The position numbers and the translations under genes were made by a program. A stretch of 56,386 bases of DNA from Prevotella sp. (GTDB lineage Bacteria; Bacteroidota; Bacteroidia; Bacteroidales; Bacteroidaceae), in the NCBI GenBank assembly GCA_003447235.1, contig DLZV01000007.1, positions 1 through 56,386 of the forward strand, written 5' to 3'. The stretch's first letter is position 1; every line of letters starts with the position of its first letter. This document shows, one piece after another, positions 34,202 to 42,370 of this stretch. The notes under the pieces were generated by a model. That model did no database searches. It had not been told where the DNA came from and saw nothing but the letters and a program-made list of their open reading frames with translations.

Positions 34202-35224
34202 TTATCTCATCAAGAATGAGAAGCGGTCAACGTTCTTCAGAGCGATACCCGCACCCGTGGCTACGCTATGGAGCGGATCCTCGGCGATGTGGAAGGGAAT
34301 GTTGATCTTGTCGGTGAGTCGCTTGTCGAGACCACGAAGCAGCGCTCCGCCACCAGTGAGCCAGATGCCGTTCTTCACGATGTCTGCATAGAGTTCGGGC
34401 GGCGTGTTCTCCAAGGCAGAGAGCACGGCATTCTCGATCTTTGCCACCGTCTTGTCGAGGCAGTGGGCTATCTCCTGATAGCAAACCGGCACCTCCATAG
34501 GCAACGCTGTGATGCGGTTTGGACCATGGATGACATAGTCCTCAGGTGCATCCTCGCCCAGGTCTGTCAGCGCGGAGCCAACATGCACTTTGATGCGCTC
34601 TGCCATACGCTCGCTGACCTTGACGTTATGCTGCCGGCTCATATACTCCTGGATGTCTGCCGTGAGGTCATCGCCAGCCACGCGGATGGAGTTGTTGCTC
34701 ACAATGCCACCCAGCGAGATGACAGCAATCTCCGTGCTTCCGCCACCAATATCGACGATCATGTTGCCCTCAGGAGCCTCCACGTCAATACCAATGCCCA
34801 GTGCGGCAGCCATCGGCTCGAATATCAGATAGACGTCGCGTCCGTCGGCATGCTCTGCAGAGTCGCGAACCGCGCGGAGCTCCACCTCGGTGCTGCCCGA
34901 AGGCACACCAATCACCATGCGCAGCGACGGCGAGAAGATACGGCTGCCCGTGTGGACCATCTTGATAAGGCCACGGATCATCTGCTCGCAAGCCGTGAAG
35001 TCGGCGATCACGCCATCGCGGAGCGGGCGGATCGTGCGGATGTTGGCATGCTCCTTCTCGTACATCATCTTCGCCTCGCCACCGACGGCAATCATCTTGC
35101 CGCTCCGTCGGTCCAGGGCCACAACGGAAGGCTCGTCCACCACGATCTTGTCATCGCTGATAATGATGGTGTTGGCCGTTCCCAGGTCCATTGCTATCTC
35201 TTGGATAAATGAAAAGAGTTTCAT
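34202..35224 (-). CDS. mreB: Actin-like cell-shape protein MreB
   Basis: Cytoskeletal ATPase that forms membrane-bound filaments and directs side-wall synthesis. The 340-residue length is standard. Actin-fold motifs are visible: phosphate 1 MDLGTANTIII (12-22), the following DEPSVVALD, phosphate 2 MIVDIGGGSTEIAVISLGG, and the adenosine region GIWLTGGGALLRGLDKRL. The N-terminal FSFIQEIA is likely the amphipathic membrane-binding helix. It lies in the operon between the IMP cyclohydrolase gene and mreC. Confidence 0.96.
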   Translation of the reverse strand: MKLFSFIQEIAMDLGTANTIIISDDKIVVDEPSVVALDRRSGKMIAVGGEAKMMYEKEHANIRTIRPLRDGVIADFTACEQMIRGLIKMVHTGSRIFSPSLRMVIGVPSGSTEVELRAVRDSAEHADGRDVYLIFEPMAAALGIGIDVEAPEGNMIVDIGGGSTEIAVISLGGIVSNNSIRVAGDDLTADIQEYMSRQHNVKVSERMAERIKVHVGSALTDLGEDAPEDYVIHGPNRITALPMEVPVCYQEIAHCLDKTVAKIENAVLSALENTPPELYADIVKNGIWLTGGGALLRGLDKRLTDKINIPFHIAEDPLHSVATGAGIALKNVDRFSFLMR

Positions 35225-35280
35225 TCCTTCTTTCTTCTTGACTTTTTGTTGTTATTGTGTAATGTGCCCGGCAAAAAGCA

Positions 35281-35874
35281 TTATTTGGCAAACCACTCGT
35301 GGATGGCCGTGTCGTAATGGCTGCTTACGGCAAATGCTCTTTCGGCAAACTTCTTGCGCTCTTCCAGCTCTGTCTGTGCACCCTTGGCTGCCAGGATGTC
35401 GCCCAGCATGGCGTATTCGCCCTTGCTCGGCACGATGACAACGTCCTTGAAGTTCTTGGCTCCGGCGCGGATGAGCGAGATGCCGCCGATGTCGATCTTC
35501 TCAATGATCTCCTCTGCGCTTGCCCCACTTGCCACGGTCTGCTCAAACGGATAGAGATCGACGATCACCAAGTCGATGGGCACGATGTCATACTGCTTCA
35601 TCTGCTCGCGGTCCCCCTCGTTGTCGCGGCGTGCGAGAATGCCTCCGAACACCTTCGGGTGCAAAGTCTTGACTCGTCCGCCAAGGATGGAAGGATAGGA
35701 GGTCACGTCCTCCACCTTCTGACACTCGTAGCCCAGCGACTCAATGAACTTCTGGGTACCGCCAGTGCTAAGGAATTTCACACCATTTTCGTTCAGTTTC
35801 TTCAGGAGATCCTCAAGGCCATCTTTGTGGAAGACCGAGATCAGCGCAGTCTTGATTTGCTTTGTGCCTGCCAT
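35281..35874 (-). CDS. purH: Stand-alone IMP cyclohydrolase (PurH N-terminal domain)
   Basis: Closes the ring of FAICAR to form IMP, the last step of purine synthesis. The 197-residue protein is the MGS-like cyclohydrolase domain of PurH only: ALISVFHKDGLEDLLKKLNE, STGGTQKFIESLGY, PSILGGRVKTLHPKVFGG, LVIVDLYPFEQTVASGAS and IGGISLIRAGAKN are all intact. The 300-plus-residue transformylase half is missing; the protein ends at HYDTAIHEWFAK, near where the domain linker would start. That second activity is encoded separately at 12303-13484. It is the first gene of the mreBCD-mrdA-rodA operon, where other Bacteroidales tend to have full-length purH (from memory). Confidence 0.92.
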   Translation of the reverse strand: MAGTKQIKTALISVFHKDGLEDLLKKLNENGVKFLSTGGTQKFIESLGYECQKVEDVTSYPSILGGRVKTLHPKVFGGILARRDNEGDREQMKQYDIVPIDLVIVDLYPFEQTVASGASAEEIIEKIDIGGISLIRAGAKNFKDVVIVPSKGEYAMLGDILAAKGAQTELEERKKFAERAFAVSSHYDTAIHEWFAK

Positions 35875-35903
35875 TTGTCTTGCTTTTTATAATAATAAGT
35901 GTG

Positions 35904-35911
35904 CAAATTTA
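35904..35911 (-). promoter_or_regulatory. -7 element TAAATTTG for the cell-shape operon
   Basis: Full TAnnTTTG match on the minus strand, 29 bases before the IMP cyclohydrolase start. Confidence 0.65.
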
Positions 35912-36007
35912 CAAAATCTTCGGCAACTACAGGGCCGGTGAGTCCTAAAAATATTAAAACGAAGCCATTTTATTGCCTTTGGTCAACGGTAGCGGGAACT
36001 AAAGCCG

Positions 36008-36015
36008 TACCTTTG
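36008..36015 (+). promoter_or_regulatory. -7 element TACCTTTG, near-leaderless mutY
   Basis: Only 4 bases (CAAT) lie between this full match and the mutY ATG at 36020. Confidence 0.7.
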
Positions 36016-36019
36016 CAAT

Positions 36020-37000
36020 ATGAACTTTACTAACACACTGCTCACATGGTATGCTTCCCATGGTCGCTCCTTGCCCTGGCGCGAGGCGGGAACGCCCTAT
36101 GCCGTCTGGCTCAGCGAGATCATCTTGCAGCAGACGCGGGTGGTGCAGGGAGAAGCCTACTGGCGCCGCTTTTTGGAGAAATGGCCCACGGTAGATCTGC
36201 TTGCTGCTGCCTCCGAGGACGAGGTGCTGCGGATGTGGCAGGGACTCGGCTACTATTCGAGGGCACGCAATCTCCATGCCGCTGCACGGCAGATAGCCGC
36301 CTTGGGACATTTTCCAGACACCTATGAGGCCATCCGTGGTCTGAAAGGGGTTGGCGACTACACTGCTGCCGCTATCGCCTCCTTTGCCTTTGGCCTTCCT
36401 TACGCTGCCGTCGATGGTAACGCTTACCGTGTGATGAGTCGTTACTTTGGCATCGACACCCCTATCAATGACGCCAAAGGCAAGCGGACTTTTGCCGAAC
36501 TGGCGCAGTCGCTGCTTCCCAAGGGGCGGGCTGCGGATTTCAACCAGGCGATGATGGATTTTGGCGCAACGCAGTGTGTGCCGCAGTCGCCTTGTTGCGA
36601 GGTGTGTCCGATGGCTGAAACCTGTGAAGCGTTGCGAACAGGGCGTGTGGGGGAAATGCCCGTCAAACGAAAGACCGTGAGCGTCAAAGAGCGCAAGCTG
36701 ATCTATCTGTATCTCCGTTGCGACGGACGGACGGCTATCCATCAGCGAGGGGCTGGTGACATCTGGCAGGGTCTGTGGGAGCCAGTGCTCCTGGATGCTT
36801 CGCAGGTGCGACCCGTCTATGAACTTCGGGCGCAGCGCGTGAAGCATGTTCTCACCCATCGTGTGCTCTATGCTGACCTCTATTTCTATCACCCCGCCGT
36901 TCCTCCAGCGCTTCCCGAAGGCTATCGCTGGGTGGATGAGGCCGATTTGGATCAGTATGCGTTGCCGCGGTTGGTAGAAAAGTTGATAGCCATGCTTTGA
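36020..37000 (+). CDS. mutY: A/G-specific adenine glycosylase MutY
   Basis: Removes adenine mispaired with 8-oxoguanine in base-excision repair. The 326-residue protein has the helix-hairpin-helix LKGVGDYTA (108-116), catalytic Glu33 in LSEIILQQT and Asp132 in AAVDGNAYR. The Fe-S cluster cysteines are Cys186, Cys193, Cys196 and Cys202 in the expected C-x6-C-x2-C-x5-C spacing. The C-terminal 100 residues match the NUDIX-like 8-oxoG recognition domain. The ATG at 36020 is only 4 bases past a -7 element, so its transcript is nearly leaderless. It converges on an unknown gene, with a hairpin overlapping its stop. Confidence 0.95.
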   Translation: MNFTNTLLTWYASHGRSLPWREAGTPYAVWLSEIILQQTRVVQGEAYWRRFLEKWPTVDLLAAASEDEVLRMWQGLGYYSRARNLHAAARQIAALGHFPDTYEAIRGLKGVGDYTAAAIASFAFGLPYAAVDGNAYRVMSRYFGIDTPINDAKGKRTFAELAQSLLPKGRAADFNQAMMDFGATQCVPQSPCCEVCPMAETCEALRTGRVGEMPVKRKTVSVKERKLIYLYLRCDGRTAIHQRGAGDIWQGLWEPVLLDASQVRPVYELRAQRVKHVLTHRVLYADLYFYHPAVPPALPEGYRWVDEADLDQYALPRLVEKLIAML

Positions 37001-37014
37001 CCAGCATGGCTATC
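36985..37014. terminator. Hairpin containing the mutY stop codon
   Basis: Perfect 12-bp stem (GATAGCCATGCT, 36985-36996 with 37003-37014). The TGA stop of mutY is in the loop. It lies between convergent genes, so it may serve both. Confidence 0.75.
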
Positions 37015-37061
37015 AGTCATTCTTATGTTAGGGTCTTTTTTGAAGTGGTGTCCTTCTGTTG

Positions 37062-38390
37062 CTATCCCTCTGCTTCAAGCTCTTTGACAAACTCGTTTCG
37101 GAAGATGCGGAAGAGTTTCACGATCTCTTCGCGAGCGGACTCTTCCAGTTCCCAAATGTTGATCTCGCCAGAGCGGTGCTTGGCGATATGGCGCACGCAG
37201 CGCGCTATCTTCCGCTTGTTGTTGCGTGCCTGAAGCTGATCGACCTCGATTCGTCCTCCGTTCTTGTAAGAGAGGGCGGAGAGCCGGCGCATGAATGCGC
37301 AGAAATTGTCATATACCAATGCCAGCCGCATCATCTCCTGTGGGTCGCCAGCCACCTTGTCAACCTCCAGTAGTGGGCCGATGTGGTCGAAGTCCCATTC
37401 TTTCTCATCCATCCAGAACCATTGGAAGCAGAGGCGCTCTTCCATGCCGAGCAATTCGTGCTCCAATCTTTCGCGCCCGTTGTCCTCCGTTTGCCGATAG
37501 GCGTGGAAAGCATGGGCTACGAGGGCAGAGGGAGTGCATTCGGGCAGGTCTTCCTCCGCAGTCAACTGACTCTTGACAGCGATGTGCCATCGGTGCTCCT
37601 TGTACTTCACGAGGGCTTCGTCGCCTTGCATCATCAGTTCTGTGAGTGATCCCTTGGCGGGTATTGTGCCCACGACGGCCAGTCCGTTCTTGTGGTCGCG
37701 CAGCGTCAGCGTGTCGTCCTCCTGCCAGATGCAGAGCAGGATATGCAGGCCGCCGTTGATGGCAATGGTGAAGCGGTCGTCGTTGGGGGTGCCGACAAAC
37801 TGATACTGATACTCTTTCGCCGTGGCGGGATCGACGACCAGTTCGCCCTGGTGAGGACGATCCTCGGCATCGAGCAGCTGGAAACCCTTGACGGGAATGC
37901 GAAGGTGGAGCACAAAGGGCGTGCCGTCGTAGGGCGTCAATTTCAGGGAGACCGTCTTGCCACCCTCAAACAAGCTCTTGCGGAAGCGCAAACCATCCCT
38001 TGTCTCTTCTCCTTGTGCCGACGTGATGTCGCCTTCGATCCAGTGGAAACTGAACGTCACGCTCTCCTCGTCCTCCTCTTCTAGGTGGATGAAGTCTTCG
38101 GGGGCTACGCCAAGGTAGAGGGTGGGAAAGGGACGGATGTTGTCGTCGTCCAGCAGGGTCACGTCAATGGGACCCAGCATCGGGTCGTCCTCCCACTCGT
38201 CTGTGCCACGTTGTGAGAAGACGGCGAAGGTGAGGCGCGAAGCCTCTCGTGTGCCGTCGGGACGGCAAAGCCAAAAGGCCGTCTCCTTGGGTACGAAGAT
38301 GGGTTCTACGATATAGGAAGAGTAGCAGGAGTTGCCCAACTCCAGCTCTGTCCATGGTGTTTTCATACCGTTGTTGTCCTGTTCAATCAT
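37062..38390 (-). CDS. Hypothetical protein, 442 residues
   Basis: I do not recognise a family. The chain has no signal peptide or membrane helix, so it is probably cytoplasmic. The first 290 residues look mainly beta (PIFVPKETAFWLCRPDGT, ALVKYKEHRWHIAVKS) with acidic loops (EEEDEES); the last 130 are helical and charged, ending KLFRIFRNEFVKELEAEG. Codon use and composition match the neighbours, and it has a -7 element 48 bases upstream, so it is likely a real gene. It converges on mutY and is divergent from nothing: rlpA lies upstream on the same strand. Confidence 0.75.
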   Translation of the reverse strand: MIEQDNNGMKTPWTELELGNSCYSSYIVEPIFVPKETAFWLCRPDGTREASRLTFAVFSQRGTDEWEDDPMLGPIDVTLLDDDNIRPFPTLYLGVAPEDFIHLEEEDEESVTFSFHWIEGDITSAQGEETRDGLRFRKSLFEGGKTVSLKLTPYDGTPFVLHLRIPVKGFQLLDAEDRPHQGELVVDPATAKEYQYQFVGTPNDDRFTIAINGGLHILLCIWQEDDTLTLRDHKNGLAVVGTIPAKGSLTELMMQGDEALVKYKEHRWHIAVKSQLTAEEDLPECTPSALVAHAFHAYRQTEDNGRERLEHELLGMEERLCFQWFWMDEKEWDFDHIGPLLEVDKVAGDPQEMMRLALVYDNFCAFMRRLSALSYKNGGRIEVDQLQARNNKRKIARCVRHIAKHRSGEINIWELEESAREEIVKLFRIFRNEFVKELEAEG

Positions 38391-38437
38391 GTTTGGAAAA
38401 CTGATTAGCCGTTTTTGTTTTTGTGCGAAAAGGAGTG

Positions 38438-38445
38438 CAAAGGTA
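38438..38445 (-). promoter_or_regulatory. -7 element TACCTTTG for the 442-residue gene
   Basis: Full TAnnTTTG match on the minus strand, 47 bases before the start codon at 38390. Confidence 0.6.
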
Positions 38446-38507
38446 CAAAAAAATCCTTGTATAAAGGTCTGGTTGAGGAAAATATTCCCTTTTTGTTCGT
38501 GAGGAAT

Positions 38508-38535
38508 CGTATTGCCAAGTAGTCTTGGCGATACG
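38508..38535 (-). terminator. Hairpin after rlpA
   Basis: A 12-bp stem with one mismatch (CGTATTGCCAAG, 38508-38519, with 38524-38535) and a 4-base loop, 17 bases past the rlpA stop. Confidence 0.6.
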
Positions 38536-38552
38536 GTTTGTCAAGGAATGAG

Positions 38553-39236
38553 TTATCCGCCGGTGTTTCCTCCAAACAATCCGCGGAAAAACTTGACCCA
38601 GTGGTTTTCCTCTGTTCCCTTGGCTTTTGCTTTGCGCGTAGCGGGTTGGGAGGGAGAGGTTTTTGCCCCATTGGCTGCTTTCTTTGCCTTCTGAGGAGTG
38701 ATGGAGGGTTTTACTTTCCTTTGTACCTGCCGTGGCTGGTCGTCCGCTTTCCGCCATTGGGGAATGAACTCATACCCCACGCCCACCATGCCATACTCTA
38801 TCGGTTGTAGCTTCAGGGTTTCTTCTTTCTCCTTATTATAATAGGGAAGGGGAAGATCCTCATCCACCACTTCCAGTTTCATATAGGCCACTCCGGCAGA
38901 CAGAAAGCCCAGTTCTCGTGCGGCGGCATAGGAGAGGTCGATCACCCTGCCCCGTACATAGGGACCACGGTCGGTCACGCGGACGATGACCTGGTTGCCG
39001 TTTCTCGGATTGGTCACGAGGATTCGTGTGCCAAACGGGAGTGTGCGGTGTGCGCAGGTCATGCTATCGGGATGGTAATACTCGCCGTTGCTCATTCGTC
39101 TTCCGTACAGTTTGCCACTGTAATATGTAGCCTTTCCGTCTTTTATTTTTTGCGCAAAGATGTTTTGTGTGCACAATGTCAGTAGGATGGATGTTATGAT
39201 GACAAAAAGCACTTTGCCCTTGTGATTCTGTTTCAT
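38553..39236 (-). CDS. rlpA: RlpA-family septal-ring protein
   Basis: Double-psi beta-barrel protein of the RlpA family; in some bacteria it is a lytic transglycosylase acting on glycan strands lacking stem peptides. I start at the ATG at 39236: it yields a clean signal peptide (GKVLFVIITSILLTLCTQNIFAQ) and sits 4 bases from a full -7 element, while the 40 upstream codons lack coding character. Barrel motifs are GKATYYSGKLYGRRMSNGE, THE-like MTCAHRTLPFGTRILVTN and RVTDRGPYVRGRVIDLSYAAARELG with the likely catalytic Asp. The 227-residue protein has a basic, low-complexity C-terminal half in place of a SPOR domain. Confidence 0.88.
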   Translation of the reverse strand: MKQNHKGKVLFVIITSILLTLCTQNIFAQKIKDGKATYYSGKLYGRRMSNGEYYHPDSMTCAHRTLPFGTRILVTNPRNGNQVIVRVTDRGPYVRGRVIDLSYAAARELGFLSAGVAYMKLEVVDEDLPLPYYNKEKEETLKLQPIEYGMVGVGYEFIPQWRKADDQPRQVQRKVKPSITPQKAKKAANGAKTSPSQPATRKAKAKGTEENHWVKFFRGLFGGNTGG

Positions 39237-39240
39237 GGTG

Positions 39241-39248
39241 CAAATGTA
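39241..39248 (-). promoter_or_regulatory. -7 element TACATTTG, near-leaderless rlpA
   Basis: Only 4 bases separate this match from the rlpA ATG at 39236. Confidence 0.7.
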
Positions 39249-39358
39249 CATACTTTCTTTTGAAACACCATATTTTTCAACACTCTTTAAGAAGATGTCG
39301 TGCTCATATTCTGAAGCTAAATGTGGAAAGAACAGAGAGTTAGCTAGGGGATCCAAAG

Positions 39359-39389
39359 CAATGCCCCGACTCCATGAGCCGGGGCATTG
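39359..39389 (-). terminator. Hairpin after the lipoprotein gene
   Basis: CAATGCCCCG pairs with CGGGGCATTG region (39359-39369 with 39379-39389, about 10 bp), 39 bases past the lipoprotein stop. Confidence 0.6.
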
Positions 39390-39427
39390 TAGTAGGAATT
39401 CGCCTAGTGTTTAGCCGTGAGGGGAGG

Positions 39428-40111
39428 TTAGCGTGCGTCGAAGAGCAGCATACTGGTTTGGGCGAGCAAGGCTATCGGCACGTTGGTTTCTACTGTTAAG
39501 GTTTCGCCGGCCTTCTTGGGCATGGTCATCAGTGCGAAAGGTGCGATGGGCTTCTGGTCCTTATCGACCAAGATCATTCTGAAACTGTTGCCCAGAGGCT
39601 TCGTGGGGGTCAATGTCACCTTGATTTTTACCTTTGAACGATGGCTAAAATCTACAATTTCGGCCTTCGTCTTGGTGTTGTCAAATGATTGGGTGTCAGA
39701 AGCCACTTTCAGCGACTTGCCGATGAGCTTCTTTTCCTCTTCTTGAGAGACCTGATCGTAGTGTTGGTCCATCTTGGAGAAGGCGGAGTCGATGTCAGCT
39801 CGGAAGCCCTTGAAAAGCTCCCACTTCTCCTCGTCGCTCTTGTCCTTCACTTTTTCTTCCATCTCTTTGTAAGTGTCGGAGATCTTGTCGTCGATGGCTT
39901 TCCTGGCAAACTGCCTGCAATTGTCGATGTAGAGCAACTTGCCAACCATCTCGTTGTCCACTTTCTCCACGCTGTCCTCAGCCATAGCGATAGCATCTTG
40001 GGCCCATTTGTCGGGGTTGTTGTCGTTGCCCTGGCTGCAAGAGGCCAGCAAACCAAAGGACATTACTGCCAAGAAGGCGATAACGTTTGTCTTTCCAATT
40101 TTTTTCATCAT
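39428..40111 (-). CDS. Hypothetical lipoprotein, 227 residues
   Basis: A signal with lipobox LLASC (Cys25) marks a lipoprotein. The next 130 residues are strongly helical and charged, with EMEEKVKDKSDEEKWELFKG and DQHYDQVSQEEEKKLIGK likely forming a coiled coil or helical bundle. The C-terminal 75 residues are beta-rich (KVKIKVTLTP, MILVDKDQKPIAPFALMTM). I recognise no family. It stands alone between two hairpins, with its own -7 element 57 bases upstream. Confidence 0.7.
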   Translation of the reverse strand: MMKKIGKTNVIAFLAVMSFGLLASCSQGNDNNPDKWAQDAIAMAEDSVEKVDNEMVGKLLYIDNCRQFARKAIDDKISDTYKEMEEKVKDKSDEEKWELFKGFRADIDSAFSKMDQHYDQVSQEEEKKLIGKSLKVASDTQSFDNTKTKAEIVDFSHRSKVKIKVTLTPTKPLGNSFRMILVDKDQKPIAPFALMTMPKKAGETLTVETNVPIALLAQTSMLLFDAR

Positions 40112-40167
40112 AGCTATTTTATTGATTAGTTATTGGTGATTTTTGCTTCGTTGCCGTTCATGTTTTG

Positions 40168-40175
40168 CAAATGTA
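40168..40175 (-). promoter_or_regulatory. -7 element TACATTTG for the lipoprotein gene
   Basis: Full TAnnTTTG match on the minus strand; a TTGT close to -33 lies about 19 bases further upstream. Confidence 0.6.
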
Positions 40176-40247
40176 GTCAAAAAAATACAGATAGACAACA
40201 AAAAAAAGTAGAAATCTCTTTTTTCGTGTTTTAGGCGTATAATAAAT

Positions 40248-40282
40248 GTGCCGCCAGAATCCTAATTGGAATCTGGCGGCAC
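40248..40282 (-). terminator. Hairpin after the EamA transporter gene
   Basis: A 15-bp stem with a small internal mismatch (GTGCCGCCAGAATCC, 40248-40262, with 40268-40282) and a 5-base loop. Confidence 0.65.
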
Positions 40283-40348
40283 GGTAAAGCTATACAATAT
40301 TAACTGAAAAGTCTTGTTCAAACTCTCCCCTTGCGGTGGTAGTTCAAT

Positions 40349-41251
40349 CTACTTCTTTCGTTTGGGCAGGAATCCTGTGGTGTTGGCGACATAGACGCCC
40401 ATGAGAATCAAGGCGCAGCCGACGTATGCCATTACCGTCATGGGCTCGCTCAGGAACATTGCTGCGATGACCACCGTGAAGAGCGGGCTGAGGTAGTTGT
40501 AGTTGGAGGCAGTGATGGCACCGAGCCTGTCAACGATGACGCTGTAGAGGAAGAAGCAGCAGCACGACGCGATGAGGCCGAGGAAGAGCAAGTTGCCCAG
40601 CACCTCTATGTGTAGCAGGTTGCCCAAAGGGAATTTCCAAGGCCAGAAATAGAACAAGGGAAATGCGGTCAAGAGACCGTAGCCGAAGACCTTGCGCGTG
40701 ATAGTGGCTGCGTCGTATTTCGCAGAAAGGGGCTTCAAGAGGAAGGAATAGAGACCGAAAGAGGCGGATGAAAGCACCGCTATGAGGTCTCCCGCAGGAT
40801 TGAAGTGCAACTCGCCCTGACCATTGAATATGACAATGGCTACACCGGCAACTGCCGTGAGTGTGCCTATGGCAAAGTTGGAGGTCATCCGCGTGCCTTT
40901 TATGAAGAGGATGCTGAAGAGCATCGTGAAGATGGGCGATGCGCTCACGATGAAGCTGACGTTGTTGACGTTGGTCATGGAGATGGCCACATTCTCGCTG
41001 ACGAAATAGAGCGAGGCACCTGTGATACCCAGCACCACCATCATCAGCTCGTCACGCCATGTGTCGGCCTTGATGCGTTTGTGGGCTATCAGCAGCATGG
41101 CTACATAAGCGAGGATGTAGCGAGCGTAAAAAATCTCCAAAGCCGACATGCCGGCGTGGACAAGCACCTTTGTATTGACGAGAGTACCTCCCCAAATCGC
41201 TACCACGAAGAGTGCCAGCAGGTGAAATGTGAGAGTTTTGTTACTTTTCAT
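40349..41251 (-). CDS. EamA-family (DMT) transporter
   Basis: A 300-residue inner-membrane protein with about ten helices arranged as two EamA repeats (about 8-140 and 155-292), the drug/metabolite transporter superfamily plan. Such proteins often export amino acids or other metabolites; the substrate cannot be read from sequence. Typical signatures are WGGTLVNTKVLVHAGMSALEIFYARYILAY in the first repeat and ASNYNYLSPLFTVVIAAMFLSEPMTVMAYVGCALILMGVYVAN in the second. The C-terminus is basic (PKRKK), as expected for a cytoplasmic end. It is a single-gene unit with its own promoter and terminator. Confidence 0.9.
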   Translation of the reverse strand: MKSNKTLTFHLLALFVVAIWGGTLVNTKVLVHAGMSALEIFYARYILAYVAMLLIAHKRIKADTWRDELMMVVLGITGASLYFVSENVAISMTNVNNVSFIVSASPIFTMLFSILFIKGTRMTSNFAIGTLTAVAGVAIVIFNGQGELHFNPAGDLIAVLSSASFGLYSFLLKPLSAKYDAATITRKVFGYGLLTAFPLFYFWPWKFPLGNLLHIEVLGNLLFLGLIASCCCFFLYSVIVDRLGAITASNYNYLSPLFTVVIAAMFLSEPMTVMAYVGCALILMGVYVANTTGFLPKRKK

Positions 41252-41302
41252 TTATATTGGTTTAGTTATGGATTTTGCTTTATTATGTGCCAAAAGCGAT
41301 TG

Positions 41303-41310
41303 CAAAGGTA
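41303..41310 (-). promoter_or_regulatory. -7 element TACCTTTG for the EamA gene
   Basis: Full TAnnTTTG match on the minus strand, 51 bases before the start codon. Confidence 0.65.
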
Positions 41311-41381
41311 GTGTATTTTGGGCAAACTACAAATGAAAAACAAATAAATTTTCTAATAAAATACGCTTTTAGGGCCAAAAG

Positions 41382-41421
41382 AGGGTGTCAAGCCTCGTGT
41401 TGTCGGGGGACTTGACACCCT
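41382..41421 (-). terminator. Terminator after cutC
   Basis: An 11-bp stem (AGGGTGTCAAG, 41382-41392 with 41411-41421), flanked by T-rich sequence on the minus strand, about 60 bases past the cutC stop. Confidence 0.7.
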
Positions 41422-41483
41422 TTTTGAGTTTCGATGAGAAACTGTTGTTGATTCAAAATGAGACGGTTAGGTGTCCCGTCTGG

Positions 41484-42242
41484 CTATTTCTCTCCTGTTA
41501 GTTGGGCGATAGTGGCGCGTACCCGCTCCTCCGTCGTGTAAAGCAAGGTGTCTTCGTCGGCGTTGGGGTCTCCCATGAAGACCTCGGGATTGTTGTATTC
41601 CATTTTGCTTTTCATCGGCTCGCGGGCAGAGAAGTGATATTCCTTGATATCCGTCTGTTCGTAGAGGCTGCGTATGTTCTGCTCGTTCACGCCACAACCC
41701 GCCAAGAGGATGATGCGCCCAGCGGCTTGCTGGTGGAGCTTTTGCAGTAGGGGAGCGCCTTCGATGGCCTTTGGTTGCTGGCCGGAGGTGAGGATGCGGT
41801 CGAAGCCTAAGTCGATCAGTTGCTCCAAAGCCTCGAAGGGATCACGGCAGCGGTCGAAGGCCCTATGGAAGGTCAGGGACATCCCCTGTGCTTTTTCGAT
41901 CAGACGGCGGTTGGCCTCCATGTCGATAGTCCCGTCTTCGTGTAAGCATCCGATCACTACGCCGTCGGCCCCCAGTTGGCGCGCCACCTCTATGTCGGCC
42001 TCCATGCGCTTCTGTTCCAATGGTGTGTAGAGGAAGTCGCCACCGCGCGGACGGATGATGACGTGCAGGCGTGTCGTCGTCAGCACCCGACGCGCCACCA
42101 TGATCTCGCCATACGACGGCGTTGTGCCCCCTTCGGGTATTCCCGCGCACAGTTCCACACGGTCCGCGCCTCCAGCCTGGGCAGCCAGGCAACTCTCTAC
42201 GCCATTGGCGCAAACCTCAAACCGAAATAAATTTCTCTCCAT
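41484..42242 (-). CDS. cutC: CutC family protein
   Basis: TIM-barrel protein of the CutC family, historically linked to copper homeostasis, though a direct copper role is disputed. I start at Met9 of the open frame (42242): MERNLFRFEVCANGVESCLAAQAGG is the standard CutC opening, giving 252 residues. Other family segments are ADRVELCAGIPEGGTTPSYG, IIRPRGGDFLY, GADGVVIGCLHEDGTID and FHRAFDRCRDP. It is transcribed away from trpS, with -7 elements of the two genes 33 bases apart. Confidence 0.93.
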   Translation of the reverse strand: MERNLFRFEVCANGVESCLAAQAGGADRVELCAGIPEGGTTPSYGEIMVARRVLTTTRLHVIIRPRGGDFLYTPLEQKRMEADIEVARQLGADGVVIGCLHEDGTIDMEANRRLIEKAQGMSLTFHRAFDRCRDPFEALEQLIDLGFDRILTSGQQPKAIEGAPLLQKLHQQAAGRIILLAGCGVNEQNIRSLYEQTDIKEYHFSAREPMKSKMEYNNPEVFMGDPNADEDTLLYTTEERVRATIAQLTGEK

Positions 42243-42263
42243 GTCTTTGTATTGTTTTTCGTG

Positions 42264-42271
42264 CAAAAGTA
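42264..42271 (-). promoter_or_regulatory. -7 element TACTTTTG for cutC
   Basis: Full TAnnTTTG match on the minus strand, 21 bases before the cutC start. It faces the trpS -7 element across 33 bases. Confidence 0.65.
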
Positions 42272-42304
42272 CGGCGATTTCGCCCTTTCTCCAAATAAAA
42301 GTCG

Positions 42305-42312
42305 TATTTTTG
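42305..42312 (+). promoter_or_regulatory. -7 element TATTTTTG for trpS
   Basis: Full TAnnTTTG match 58 bases before the trpS ATG. The upstream part of this promoter overlaps the cutC promoter. Confidence 0.6.
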
Positions 42313-42370
42313 CATCCTCAAAGCGGATGACCGCTGCCAAAACTTCGAATTCAAACAAAACAAAGATAGA

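Noticed and set aside
34268..35212. 314-codon plus-strand frame opposite mreB
   Set aside because: Fully antisense to mreB with all actin-fold motifs; no domain in the shadow frame.
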